From contig JAKMXF010000188.1 of the NCBI GenBank assembly GCA_024704765.1, positions 615,015 through 679,014 on the forward strand: a DNA stretch of 64,000 nt, written 5' to 3'. Below are positions 39,401 through 46,562 of this stretch, in pieces. The notes under the pieces were generated by a model. The model made no database searches and was not told the DNA's origin. It saw nothing but the letters and a program-made list of their open reading frames with translations. The DNA comes from Oopsacas minuta. Taxonomy: Eukaryota > Porifera > Hexactinellida > Lyssacinosida > Leucopsacidae. A program made the translations under genes and the position numbers. Every line of letters starts with the position of its first letter. Position 1 is the stretch's first letter.

Positions 39401-42400
39401 ATTATCAAATTGCCATTTTTGCCTGTTTGTTTGTTTGTCTATTTGTCCGTTGTCAAAGAAAGGATTTATGGAATGTTGTATCGAATTCGAATTTCTCAAT
39501 ATGAGATGTTGCATAACTATGTATTTATCGTTTATACCAAAAGTAAACAGAATTCAATATAACTTAACTAAATAAATCGAATGTGCTGAATCTGATTTCC
39601 ACACTTTTGAATTAGTCATATGTAAATTTATTGTTATTTTATGAATAGAAAGAAAATAATTTCTTGAGATGCCACAATAATAGTAGAGACTTGCTCTTAA
39701 CTGCTACAATGGCTTAACAAAGTACGCTGAATCCGAATTTCGCATTTTCAAGTTTTCATATTTGTGATCTAGGAAATTCTTTGATTCTATATACATATAT
39801 TCCCATCAGGTACTCCTTCATTACTTGGCACTCCATTGTATGCAGATAATGAATTCCTCATCGAGATACTATCAGTTAATGAAAATCCTAAACTAATGAT
39901 AGACCAGGAAAATGTCAATTCCCTCATTACTCTATACAGGACAGATAATACCTCAGTAGTTACCCTACAACTCACAGGATATAGTTATGATGTGGATGAT
40001 GGAGATTATGTGTATTTCAGGTAAGATAATTCAGCATTTGAAATATGAAATCAAATTAATATTGCATACCAGAATGAGTATTGTCATTTAATACTTCCTC
40101 AGGTATCTAAACTGTTCATACTGTAAACTAGTAGTGAGCGAGATTTCTCCCTCTTCCAACCCAAACATATCTGCTCAATACACAACTTCAAGTAGAAATT
40201 TCTCTCTTAACTACACAGCTCTAGCGTACTACTATGGGACAGACCAATTTGGAATTGTATCATTGGACAGATTTGGTGCATTCTCTCTAGCTTACATTAT
40301 AGTAATCTCTATAAGATTTAAACCCTGTCTTAATGACGCAACTTGTAAGGTATGTGAGGGAGGCATCGAATTGTAGTATTTGAATATTTGCTGAGTGTAA
40401 AGAACTGTGAAATTAGAATTTAGAAAATCATGTTGTATCTTCATAAAATTTTCTTTTCATTTAGGGCCCAAATAATGATCCTGATTGTAGCAAAATTATT
40501 GAAATCGAAGACTTCTCCAGTGAGTATTCATGTGAGTGTACGGAAGAATGGGCACTGAGGAGATGTGATAAACCCAATCTCTGTCTCTCTCAGCCCTGTC
40601 ACTATAACGCCACCTGTCAGATTAAAGAGAATGGAGATTATGAGTGTTTATGTGAACCTGGATGGCGTTGTTCTCAGATCTTAACTCCAGGAGAAATATC
40701 TGCTGTCGTATTATCAATTGTGATTATTCTGCTAATTATAGCAGTTGTGAGTCTTATAGTGTGCGTCTATCTTATGCAGAAAAGGAAGGGAGTGTACAAT
40801 ATCGGGATTGCGTAAGTACTTAAACAGTAATTACATTATCTTCATAGACAGTATATATGTCTATGAAAATAATGTAATTACATAATTTATCACATGATTA
40901 TTTATATTTACTGTGCCGACTATACTTTAGTATAGTCAGCACAGTATTGAAATGGTTCCCTTTTTGTATTGCTTTTAGTATAGCATTTTTGCTGAAAATA
41001 AATGAAAATATTCATTATATAGCATTATGTCATCGGTAATAATTCAATTGTTCTTAGATGTTAAATCTAAATTTAACGGTAGCTTTAATTATTTATATTA
41101 TATTTATGAATAAAATATTTTTAAAATTAACCATGGATAATTTATAAACATGTATTTCTCCGATTATATAACCTTGGAATAATCGTAGGAGATTGTTCTA
41201 AACAGCAAAAGGGGGTAATTCAATACGCTGATTCCGAATCTGACACTCTTGAATTTGTACCGATCAAATCTTCTCCAGTATTCCCTTCTATTAATATTAT
41301 TTAGTCAACTGATAATTATTGCAAACAAATTGAACATTATATGAATTGGATATTCATAGTAAATTGTAAATATATTGTATGGTGGATTTCCCCCCGCGAA
41401 AAGAACAAAAAAATTACAACCTGTGCAGACAGCTTAGTCTATTAAATTCAATTTGTTTAAAAAGTGGCACTATTAATTGAAGGCACCAAGTGTAATGAGA
41501 TTAAACCTAACCTTTCATAGTGCCTCCAATTAATAGTGCCACTTTTTAAACAGATTGAATTTAATAGACTAAGTGGCACTTGGCGTCCGATTTGATTAGT
41601 AAAGGGGAGAAGCACTCCCGACGAATATCTTCAATATTTCTCACATCATATATCACCTTAATTCTATCCAGTTTTCGCTGCAGGGCTTTCACGGAGAAAA
41701 AAAATATAGGCACCCATTTCAATACTGAGCCACTATACTAAAGTATAGTTGGCACAATATCAATAACCCTGAGCTGCACTGCTAGTCTGTCGACTGGACA
41801 TTTTTATTTTAATTCTGTCTATTAACCAATAACTTTCGACTACTAGCCATTACTCTAAAGTCTAAAAACAGAGACTAATTATGTCATGTACGTATTTAGT
41901 TTGTTAAATGAAAATATATACAGTGGAAACCGGCTAATAGCAAATCGTATTTTTGTAAGAATTTTCCTTTACTAATATAACGCGAATTTTGCTATTATGC
42001 ACACTAATAACTATACAAATCTGCACTCTATGTCCATGAAAAAAGTTGCTAATATGCGGATTTTGCTATCAGACGAATTGTTGATAGGCGGTTTCGAATG
42101 TAATTGTCTCACTAGCAACACAATTCACATCTGAGAGAGAATTACCATTTCTATCATACAAAAAATACATTTTTGTACTAACTTAAATAAATGTGTTATA
42201 TGCGTGTCATGGCCAGCAGTAGTAATCATATATTATGTATCCACTATTTGAGCGTATATACGAATACAGTCGACCCTCTGACATCCGGTCACCTACTTAA
42301 ATCGGGTAGGATTTATTGAATCGTTTCAAACTGTTTGATCATTTTCTGGTAAATTTCCTCATAATATAGTTGATTTTAGCTGTGCGTATTATTACTATTT

Positions 42401-42751
42401 TCAAGTCAAGTACGTTTTCAGCCTTCACAAACTCTGAAAATATCATATCTATATCTATTCCATTCCGTAATGAAACCCATCTCAAATTTGGGATAATAAA
42501 CTATTTCTGAGATTCAGTCAAATTCTAAACTCCGGACACCTCTGGAAGACACTGCCCGAATTTCGGAGGTTCGGCTATTTTACCAAGACTACGTATACAT
42601 GTTTTGATCTAATGTCTCTTTTAGGCAAAGAAATAATATAATAATTGCAAACCCTGCAATTGTACAATTAGAAGAGGTTCGAGCTCGAGTGGATGTAACT
42701 GAAGATGCCTTAGTTATCGAGTCCCCATTCATAGAAGAAACGATTCTCTGA
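5615..42751 (+). CDS. Giant membrane-anchored LLTP / fibronectin-III-like / EGF protein (whole gene, 19 exons found)
   Basis: Exons: 5615-5734, 5980-6245, 6315-6488, 10788-11026, 11237-11751, 13125-13335, 19574-24410, 26787-27102, 27511-27683, 27874-28526, 29156-29306, 29554-30008, 30123-30732, 31646-36870, 38535-38831, 39810-40020, 40103-40349, 40465-40811, 42625-42751. All but two junctions keep reading phase at GT-AG sites. The product is about 5,050 residues: signal peptide, vitellogenin-N type lipid transfer domain, M23-like and SAP-like segments, furin site, PAN-like module, FN3-like repeats, cadherin-like region, two EGF-like modules, one transmembrane helix, cytoplasmic tail. LLTPs such as vitellogenin, MTP and apolipoproteins bind lipid in a large cavity and are normally secreted or ER-lumenal; here the chain ends in a membrane anchor. 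I recall poorly characterised giant predicted proteins of similar make-up from amphioxus, cnidarians and molluscs. Surface lipid capture or adhesion is inference. At least one exon (6488/10788 gap) is missing from this model. Confidence 0.82.
7043..7197. mobile_element. MITE with AGTCGAAA-type ends
   Basis: ATAGTCGAAATCCGAG near 7043 is mirrored by CGGTTTCGACTGTA ending about 7197. The ends are those of the better preserved element at 25437-25857. Confidence 0.45.
8165..8291. mobile_element. 127-bp MITE
   Basis: CAGTGTAACTTCGATTA at the left and TAATCAAGGTTGCACTG at the right form imperfect inverted ends; the inside repeats TCCGGATAATCAAGGT. Confidence 0.6.
10788..13335 (+). CDS. Giant LLTP gene, exons 4-6: LLTP beta-barrel end and alpha-helical domain
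   Basis: Exon 4 is 10788-11026, exon 5 11237-11751, exon 6 13125-13335. Exon 5 encodes repeated amphipathic helices with the LLTP pattern (REIVNIIELM, FAIIDAFGMCSRASCHVAL, DQLAFHPTHFP), matching the helical horseshoe of vitellogenin_N. Exon 6 has SLIDSLGNAANENSFNFLKS, the typical L-x-D-A-L-G-N-A helix repeat. Exon 4/5 joins in phase 0 and 5/6 in phase 2. Exon 4 needs two bases from its upstream neighbour while exon 3 supplies two, so another exon must lie in 6489-10787. Exon 6 joins exon 7 in phase 0 across a 6.2-kb intron that holds a hAT transposon. Confidence 0.85.
11752..13124 (+). other. Intron 5 of the giant gene
   Basis: 1.4 kb. Contains a CAGTGAAACCCTGCTAACG-type MITE remnant at about 11890-11975. 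The open frames in it are intron read-through. Confidence 0.55.
14619..17322 (-). mobile_element. hAT-type DNA transposon, decayed, inside an intron of the giant gene
   Basis: Ends are CAGGCTTGGACCGGGTCA at 14619 and its inverse GACCCGGTCCAAGCCTG ending at 17322, each followed inward by several GACCCGGT repeats, as sub-terminal motifs in hAT elements often are. Between them lies a hAT transposase read on the minus strand. No clear 8-bp target duplication remains: the flanks (atagctac and agtgacac) match at only half the positions. The host gene is on the opposite strand, so the insertion is tolerated within its 6.2-kb intron. Confidence 0.88.
15072..17019 (-). pseudogene. hAT transposase (BED finger + dimerisation domain), broken
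   Basis: Fragments run 17019-16693 (CWKYFSEV, then C-x-x-C and H-x-x-x-C: a BED-type zinc finger), 16639-15986 (FTTDLWTDNVMNRSYLDVSF, the catalytic RNase-H-like part, and a C-x-C-H-R-I-N block), 15944-15651, and 15584-15072 (ASSAESERHFSSAG and LNPDTVEGLVLLN, the hAT C-terminal dimerisation motif). The two last pieces share a frame and are separated by an in-frame TAG at 15651-15653. The second and third are in different frames, with a break near 16018, and another break lies near 16640-16690. At least three lesions make it non-functional. Confidence 0.85.
18466..19256 (+). repeat. Dispersed repeat family A, longest copy
   Basis: Begins AAAATGTCCAGCAGACAGAC, then GGAGCTCAG, ACCCCCTGACCTCCCGTG, three internal units with TGATTAATCAT next to CAAAAAGGTGTGAAAAT, then CGGACGTCGCACATCGTC, GCCATTAGGCCATCTTCC and an end CACAAAAAATTGATCC. 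Partial inverse copies are at 37108-37470 and 52590-52925. Confidence 0.75.
19574..24410 (+). CDS. Giant LLTP gene, exon 7 (4.8 kb): end of LLTP, M23-like, SAP-like, furin site, PAN-like
   Basis: A single uninterrupted exon of 1,612 codons. In order: the last LLTP helices (19574-19680); a long beta/alpha-helical part (to about 20940); a Cys-flanked segment resembling an M23/LasA metallopeptidase fold (about 20960-21420) whose catalytic set is not intact; a Lys/Arg-rich linker; a SAP-like helix pair (21910-22017); Cys-containing beta-rich segments starting CSISDDCLTLKC (22070-23220); an R-S-R-R/S furin-type site (23276-23287); a first FN3-like unit; a PAN/apple-like module with spaced cysteines (about 23838-24015); and the start of the next FN3-like unit. 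The upstream ATG at 19547 lies in the intron and is not the start: the acceptor CAG/GCAGCA at 19574 continues exon 6 in phase 0. The exon leaves one base at 24410 (D-L-E-S-G split). Confidence 0.88.
20960..21420 (+). other. Degenerate M23-peptidase-like domain inside the giant protein
   Basis: After a Cys-rich lead (CEVSNCQCGFYP) the protein runs through YKIHTYKPG, then INVQSGEKIGTVTDTGC, FIHVTV and GKPLDPSRFLKP. The last four blocks follow the M23 (lysostaphin/LasA-like) beta-sandwich pattern: v-aG-IG--G-TG, H-x-H, and G--vDP--yl. The usual H-x(n)-D and H-x-H zinc ligands are only partly present: a His survives in FIHVTV, but the Asp of the H-x-G-I-D block appears to be Gln. This suggests a structural or binding role rather than peptidase activity. 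The call rests on pattern alone. Confidence 0.5.
21910..22017 (+). other. SAP-like helix-extended-helix motif in the giant protein
   Basis: The segment has the SAP motif layout: L-x-S-I-K-x-x-L, then V-R-G-L-S-A-E-G-D-K, then E-Q-L-L-A-R-L. SAP motifs are best known from nuclear DNA-binding proteins. Here the motif lies in a protein with a signal peptide, so DNA binding is unlikely; it may be a convergent or reused helical hairpin. Confidence 0.45.
25437..25857. mobile_element. 421-bp MITE, CAGTCGAAATCG ends in TA
   Basis: Left end TA/CAGTCGAAATCGG, right end CCGATTTCGACTG/TA, with TA on both sides as in Tc1/mariner-type insertions. Confidence 0.75.
26262..26748. mobile_element. 487-bp fold-back MITE next to exon 8
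   Basis: Arms of about 160 bp. The left arm (CCAGCTGCT, ATTTTTGGTCCAGATATAGC, GGATCTTCCCTATTTCG) is matched inverted on the right (CGAAATAGGGAAGATCCGG, CCTGGACCAAAAATGGCA, AGCAGCTGG). It ends under 40 bp from the exon 8 acceptor. Confidence 0.75.
26787..30732 (+). CDS. Giant LLTP gene, exons 8-13: fibronectin-III-like repeats
   Basis: Exons 26787-27102, 27511-27683, 27874-28526, 29156-29306, 29554-30008 and 30123-30732 join in phases 2, 1, 0, 1, 0 and code for successive modules of about 100 residues. Each module has a D-T/R-S/T-P-P-x-P-G opening, a D-x-E/Q-S-G-I/V-x-x-Y/F strand (DVESG at 27512, FFDPQSGVSAY near 28030, FSDPESGISQY near 28363, DKESGISEY near 29670, SDSQSGIIGF near 30170) and a Y-Y-x-T/S-V-R-A-x-N closing strand. 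This is the layout of FN3-like beta sandwiches; several N-x-S/T sequons fit an extracellular stretch. Exons 8, 9 and 10 begin at or beside the D-x-E-S motif, so the introns cut inside modules. Any apparent ORF starts in this area lie in introns. Confidence 0.85.
27103..27510 (+). other. Intron 8 of the giant gene
   Basis: 408 bp, GTAAGT donor and TTGAG acceptor. Nothing else was recognised in it. Confidence 0.6.
28527..29155 (+). other. Intron 10 of the giant gene
   Basis: 629 bp, GTAAGT donor and ATTTAG acceptor. A locally GC-rich stretch (GGGCCGCCCGAACATTTTCG near 28863) probably belongs to an old repeat; no exon was seen. Confidence 0.55.
30733..31645 (+). other. Intron 13 of the giant gene
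   Basis: 913 bp of AT-rich DNA; the second half is the MITE at 31138-31536. Confidence 0.6.
31138..31536. mobile_element. 399-bp fold-back MITE
   Basis: CAGATAGGAAAGTA opens and TACTTTCCTATCTG-like bases close it. Long arms match (CTCATAAAAGTTAAATTAAG with CTTGATTGAACTTTTATGAG; GGAATCAGTTAAGACT with AGTCTTAACTGATTC). Confidence 0.75.
31646..36870 (+). CDS. Giant LLTP gene, exon 14 (5.2 kb): further FN3-like repeats and Cys-rich segment
   Basis: One 1,741-codon exon continuing the FN3-like array (ATDPQSGINNIQYHVG, FYEIGIGEKRG, IQYEIAVGTG, FFDPESYISNYQIA, IYDYEIAYSDN), with progressive loss of the D-P-E-S-G core. About 35190-35370 is Cys-rich (CIPCVEGC and following), like a small disulfide knot. 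The last 400 residues (from about 35850) do not look FN3-like and end with W-N-P-E-Q-Q-Q-W-V and clustered cysteines. The acceptor at 31646 joins exon 13 in phase 1 (one base plus two). The donor is uncertain: GAG/GTTTGT at 36870 is phase 0, but the next recognised exon needs one preceding base. Either an exon is missing or the donor is ACTG/GTGATA at 36823. The reading frame also stays open past 36870 to 36945 into repeat-like DNA. Confidence 0.82.
37108..37470 (-). repeat. Dispersed repeat family A, inverse copy with a nested MITE
   Basis: GGATCAAATTTTT, CTATAGGGAGATGCCCTAAT, GGACGATGTACGG and TTTTTGGTGATTAATCAT mirror the 3' half of the 18466-19256 copy. The match breaks at TTTTTACACATA and resumes at TTCAAAATGATGC, where a MITE has been inserted. 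Confidence 0.7.
37329..37425. mobile_element. 97-bp MITE nested in family A
   Basis: Ends AGTAGTCTCATTAATAC and GTATTAACAAGACTCTACTG are imperfect inverses, with TA on both sides. Removing it restores the continuity of the family A repeat. Confidence 0.65.
37797..37889. repeat. Perfect-looking hairpin, about 40-bp arms
   Basis: TAGCATATTACTAAAAATAA and following bases (37797-37836) are repeated inverted at 37849-37889 with a 12-bp loop. It could be a MITE core or a fold-back remnant of family A. Confidence 0.65.
38305..38475. mobile_element. 171-bp MITE, family with 41931-42100
   Basis: CAGCGGAAACCCCTATTAG and CTATTAGGTGATTGCAATTG form the ends. The inside (TTTTTCATGGACAAAGAG) recurs inverted at 42025-42050. 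Confidence 0.65.
38535..40349 (+). CDS. Giant LLTP gene, exons 15-17: cadherin-like / membrane-proximal ectodomain
   Basis: Exons 38535-38831, 39810-40020 and 40103-40349 join in phases 1 and 2. Exon 15 has DDTPPIPDQ, then ITYTDIEHDTVNISL and a Cys-x-x-Cys pair, resembling tandem cadherin-type or Ig-like beta units that begin with an E/D-D-T-P motif. Exon 16 (SVNENPKL, SYDVDDGDYVYFR) and exon 17 (YLNCSYCKLVV, TDQFGIVS) continue the pattern; the Y-G-T-D-x-F-G block is close to a cadherin-like strand. Many N-x-S/T sites are present. The end of exon 17 starts the first EGF-like module (CLNDATCK). The first base or bases of exon 15 are ambiguous (AG at 38533 or 38536). Confidence 0.75.
39004..39397. 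mobile_element. 394-bp MITE, CAGTAAACTC ends in TA
   Basis: TA/CAGTAAACTCTCGTT at the left and AACGGGAGTTTACTG/TA at the right. The interior repeats GTTATAACGA-like motifs. Confidence 0.75.
39405..39770 (+). repeat. Dispersed repeat family B, copy 1
   Basis: TTTGTTTGTC, GTTGTCAAAGAAAGGATTTA, GCATAACTATGTATTTATCG, AAGTAAACAGAATTCAA, AAAGTACGCTGAATCCGAAT in order. The same order is found at 46660-47010 and 56290-56575. Two short ORFs here are chance. Confidence 0.7.
40465..42751 (+). CDS. Giant LLTP gene, exons 18-19: EGF-like modules, transmembrane helix, cytoplasmic tail, stop
   Basis: Exon 18 (40465-40811) completes one EGF-like unit (YSCECTEEWALRRC) and encodes a second (CLSQPCHYNATC ... 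YECLCEPGWRC). A hydrophobic helix follows (about 27 residues from ISAVVLSIVIILL to VCVYLM), then the basic stop-transfer MQKRKG. Exon 19 (42625-42751) adds an acidic tail of about 40 residues ending EETIL and a TGA at 42749-42751. The exons join in phase 2 (GC plus G, Ala) across a 1.8-kb intron that houses MITEs. The order fixes a type I topology: everything upstream is outside the cell. No clear AATAAA signal was found close after the stop. Confidence 0.85.
40912..41756. mobile_element. 845-bp MITE with about 48-bp ends
   Basis: TGTGCCGACTATACTTTAGT ... CAGCACAGTATTGAAATGG at the left is matched inverted by CCATTTCAATACTGAGCC ... ATACTAAAGTATAGTTGGCACA at the right. Each end itself holds the palindrome ACTATACT-TTAGTATAGT. 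Confidence 0.75.
41433..41573. repeat. Hairpin of about 53-bp arms nested in the 845-bp MITE
   Basis: CTTAGTCTATTAAATTCAAT ... AGTGGCACTATTAATTGAAG (41433-41486) is repeated inverted at 41520-41573 around a 33-bp loop. Confidence 0.8.
41931..42100. mobile_element. 170-bp MITE
   Basis: CAGTGGAAACCGGCTAATAG at the left, GATAGGCGGTTTCGAATG at the right. It is the inverse-oriented relative of 38305-38475. Confidence 0.7.
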
Positions 42752-45395
42752 ATTGTCAGCAGTACTTTTATGCTAAGATGGGCCTACGTAATTGTATCTT
42801 TTAGCAGCGGATTTTTGATGTTTCAATTTTATTGTATCTTTCTGTTGAATATTGTTGAATTTTGTATATTTTCTTGCAGTTAGATTTGAGGTATAGATAA
42901 ATTACTTTTACTGTGCCGAGTATACAATCGCATAGTCATAGCAGTCCCGCTCCGCGCACCTGGCCTTAAAAAGGAGCGGCGCTCGGCATTCCCACCTCCG
43001 CTCATTACACGGACAATGAGTGCACTCCAACTCGTGCTCCTGCATAAAGGAGCGCGTTCCAATTGGCTCTTTTCATTCTTCCAGAGTTACATTAAATTTT
43101 TTATTATAGATACGTAATAAGTAAAGAATTTGACCAATACATATCCAGGAAATTGCTAATGTGCAACGTCAAAACAGTACCAACAAATACATACATATGT
43201 AATGTAAAATCGTCCCAGCAACGATGTTGAAATTTATGCAGAACAACGATTAAAGTTTATTTGCAATCATATAGTAGTGCCGCATGCTAGGTTTTAACTG
43301 TCGTGAGTATGATTTTGAGATTTTCAAAGCCTGAAAGTAACAATTTCACAGATTTATGATATGATTAATCATATTTACATACCTTTGGTATATATATTAA
43401 TACGATCTAGAATTTCGTTTTACTGTTTGACAGGAGTAATCGAGCATGGAGATTCCGATGTTTATTTAATATTTCAAATCTCTATCTACATGATTTATCA
43501 TATGATTAATCATATTGTCACCACTTCACGAAAATTAATTTGTATTGGTCAGAAATATGATTCAGATGACTGAACTGCACTCCCAGCCTGTCGTCTGGAC
43601 ATTTTTACTACGATTCGGCAGCATGTATTAGTCCCGGAGGGAGACATTTGTGTTCACTGTACACATATATCTGTATAAACTTTGCACCAGCTTTTTACCT
43701 TGGATTAGTGTCAATATTTTCCTGGTTGTCAAATTGGGTATTTTAAATGGATATCTACTTGGTGAATAGGTTTTGATTGAATTAGTTAAGAATATTGGTT
43801 AATGGAACTTATAATTGGTGATTATGTGTATTTTAGCTCACTATTCCACTAATTGCATACTTGTACAAAGCTAGTGCATATTTGCCAACATAGCTTCTCA
43901 AGAATCCGTTAGAAACCGTCTGAAAAGTCTTGAGTCCGTGAGAAATCGTGAGATTACCCTTGAGAAACGTGAGACCGTATTGATTTGGAATTACATTTAT
44001 ATGGAGCCCAAAAAATTTCATGCGAATACTGTGTTCGCAAGCCGCGCAGCGCGTGCAAGCGAAGCTGCTTACAGAATGAATTATTCTACTTATTATATAC
44101 AGTCAAGGGACAAAAGTATTCAACCACACAATTATATTGTCATAAAATGTATACTCTTTCCCGCTCCTATATATTGTGTAGTCTATATTCGTAGCTGCAA
44201 TCTAGTAAATTGCATAGAGTAACATATGTTTTCCAAGAATTTCAAAAAATATTTTCGATTTACACTTTTTGAAGGTGTTAATTATTAATAATTATTAGAT
44301 TATTATTGATAATCAAAATATGTGGTAATTCAAAACCTATTAAGAATCTATAATTTCTGACTTGATATTTGAATTCTACGTAGGCGAGTTACCCTAGATT
44401 TAAATTTCCAATGAGATTGAACAATTTTTACCAAAGTTAAAGAAGAATTTCAATTTGTGTCATTTGTGCCACCTTTTGCCCAAGGTGGCACAAGTGGCCG
44501 CTACCAAGAGATTATTTTATAATTCAAGGGTTAGCATAGTCATATCATTCGAAAATACAACTTTGACTTATACCTCCTAACCATAGTTGATTTCCTTGTA
44601 GTGGCGCTTATTCCTGCCACCTGTGCCACTTTTTCAAAAAGTGGCACAAATTGAAATTCTTTTATAACTTTGGTAAAATTGTTCAATCCGATTGGAAATT
44701 TCATTCTGGGGTAACTCGCCTATGTAGAATTCAAATATCAAGTCAGAAATTATAGATTCTTAATAGGTTTTGAATTACCACATATTTTGATTATCAATAA
44801 TTATCTAATAATTATTAATAATTAACACCTTCAAAAAGTGTAAATCGAAAATATTTTTTTGAAATTCTTGAAAAACATGTGTTACTCTATGCAATTTACT
44901 AGATTGCAGATACGAATATAGACTACACAATTTATAGGGGCGGGAAGGAGTATACAATTTATGACAATATATTTATGTGGTCGAATACTTTTGTCCCTTA
45001 ACTGTATGTCTAATCAGTATAGAGCACTATGATGAATTAATAATTAATATTTTCAAATTCCTTCAAAAGTACTCAATGATTTAGCCTATTTTAGACAGAA
45101 TCAAGTTGTCAGAGTTTGATTAATAGATATACTATTATATATTTGCAAATTAAAATTCAAACATTTGCTATAAATTATGATATTATAATTACTCATTTTA
45201 AGTAAAATATTTAATTCAAAGAATATGATCTACACATTCTAATAATTTGACTGATTAGTATAGTGAAACGATTTACAAGTCAATTTATTCGTGGATAAAC
45301 GGAGTTGTAGTTGTGTAAATTTTACAATGCTTACATTTAAGGCGGTATAAATAGGAATGTAAGCATATACAAAACAGATACAAATAACATATATT
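42752..45395. other. 3' flank of the giant gene, intergenic
   Basis: Contains a locally GC-rich stretch (42940-43060) with GAGCGGCGCTCGG, a degenerate family A piece (about 43320-43605, ending CTGTCGTCTGGACATTTTTA) and the Tc1/mariner-type fold-back element. No convincing gene. Confidence 0.55.
44100..45004. mobile_element. Tc1/mariner-type fold-back element, about 380-bp arms
   Basis: TA/CAGTCAAGGGACAAAAGTAT at the left and ATACTTTTGTCCCTTAACTG/TA at the right. Nearly the whole left half (to about 44480) is repeated inverted in the right half (from about 44620), leaving a centre of about 140 bp with its own GGTGGCACAA palindrome. CAGT ends in a TA target are the Tc1/mariner signature. There is no transposase. 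Confidence 0.88.
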
Positions 45396-46562
45396 ATGAA
45401 CAGTACAAACATATAGAAAGGGATTGTAACTTCAAATGAGATAATAAATATATTTTGTCTCCCAATAGTATACATTAACATATTGTGTCTACTTATTCTC
45501 TCAATTTCTTGGGTAATATACCTGTCTGTGCGTTTGATCAAAGATCATAGAAATTATAAATTGACACTGAAAACACAAAGCAGCCGAGCAAGGCACTCTT
45601 TCGGGAACGATTTGAAAAACTTTGACTCGAATAAAACAAAAAATATTCCTCTGATTGTCACATGTGTGTGTGAATGTGTGTTGGTCATATCTTATCTTCT
45701 TTATCACGGAAGAATTGAAACCTTGAATGATGAAAATACTTCACATGAGAGGCAATTCTATTATTTTCATTTCTTCCTTGCTAATGCTAGATACTTTCAT
45801 TCACTAACACATATGGTAGTTCGCATTTCTAATACACTTACTGCAATGGCTACTTACGCGTTATTAATGTTTGTTCGCACTCTTACACAATTTTTGATTC
45901 ACAAATACGAATATTTTCGATCTGCCCCGAAGTTAAAATCTAAGCTTGTCGTATCAATGTCAATGCTTATAATTCTGTCGCTCTTGGGACTACTAAGGAT
46001 CTTTATACTGTTTCACTACATCCTGATTCTGCTTGTTGTAAGTTATGAATTCTTTCTTATAATAAACGAAACCAAATCTCTGTTACGGTTACTCAAACCA
46101 CGTCTCGAAGATTCAATAAATCATGAAAATCAGAACAGACATGTCATTCGCTATTACAGAATAGCTTATAAAGACTATTTAATAGGTTCTAATGTTCTAT
46201 TGGTTGCTTTCCTCTTCCAAACTATTGGTATCTCTATCAGCCTTATTCATCCCATTATCTTATCAATAATAGTATTACATAAGGACTTGAGGTGGGATTA
46301 TCTTATCTCCTTACCTATGGATATCACGCACCAATTCTCATCTTATGCGCTAGCATATAATTTGATAGTCTCCTCTTTGGAAGAAATAATAATGTCGGTT
46401 GGATTTAGTTTGCTGAATATTCCGTACTTATTAGTGTCGTTGAGATGTGTTATTCGACACATCAAGAAGAGAATTACATCGCATGCCATAAACCAAATTC
46501 ACAATCCAATGTTTACAAAGCTACTAGAAAACAATCATAGAGCCTATGCATTCAAATACTGA
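45396..46562 (+). CDS. Intronless seven-helix membrane protein ORF with an early in-frame TAG
   Basis: The frame is open from 45417 to the TGA at 46560-46562 (about 380 codons) with about seven hydrophobic helices: INIFCLPIVYINILCLLILS, IPLIVTCVCECVLVIS, a segment around NTLTAMATYALLMFV, two adjoining helices within LVVSMSMLI...ILLVVSYEFFLI, one around SNVLLVAFLFQTIG, and a last one near SVGFSLLNIPYLL. Loops between helices are basic, as expected for cytoplasmic loops of a receptor-like protein. The best initiator is ATG 45396 (MNSTNI, with an N-glycosylation sequon as in many 7TM amino termini), but TAG at 45414 follows in frame. It may be a recent pseudogene, or translation may start from an upstream exon. 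I do not recognise a named 7TM family; chemoreceptor-like is a guess. Confidence 0.5.

Larger units (their letters stand above)
38832..39809 (+). other. Intron 15 of the giant gene
   Basis: 978 bp, filled by a 394-bp MITE (39004-39397) and a family B repeat (39405-39770). Confidence 0.65.
40812..42624 (+). other. Intron 18 of the giant gene
   Basis: 1.8 kb, almost filled by a hairpin (about 40828-40882), an 845-bp MITE with a nested hairpin (40912-41756), a family A end (41765-41805) and a 170-bp MITE (41931-42100). No exon was seen. Confidence 0.65.

Noticed and set aside
43938-44222. Overlapping plus ORFs at 43938-44222 and 43985-44194
   Set aside because: Both run into the fold-back element at 44100 and have no recognisable protein features.
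45239-45541. Hydrophobic minus-strand ORF of 100 codons
   Set aside because: It lies antisense to the first helix and 5' flank of the 7TM frame; its hydrophobicity is the mirror effect of AT-rich codons.
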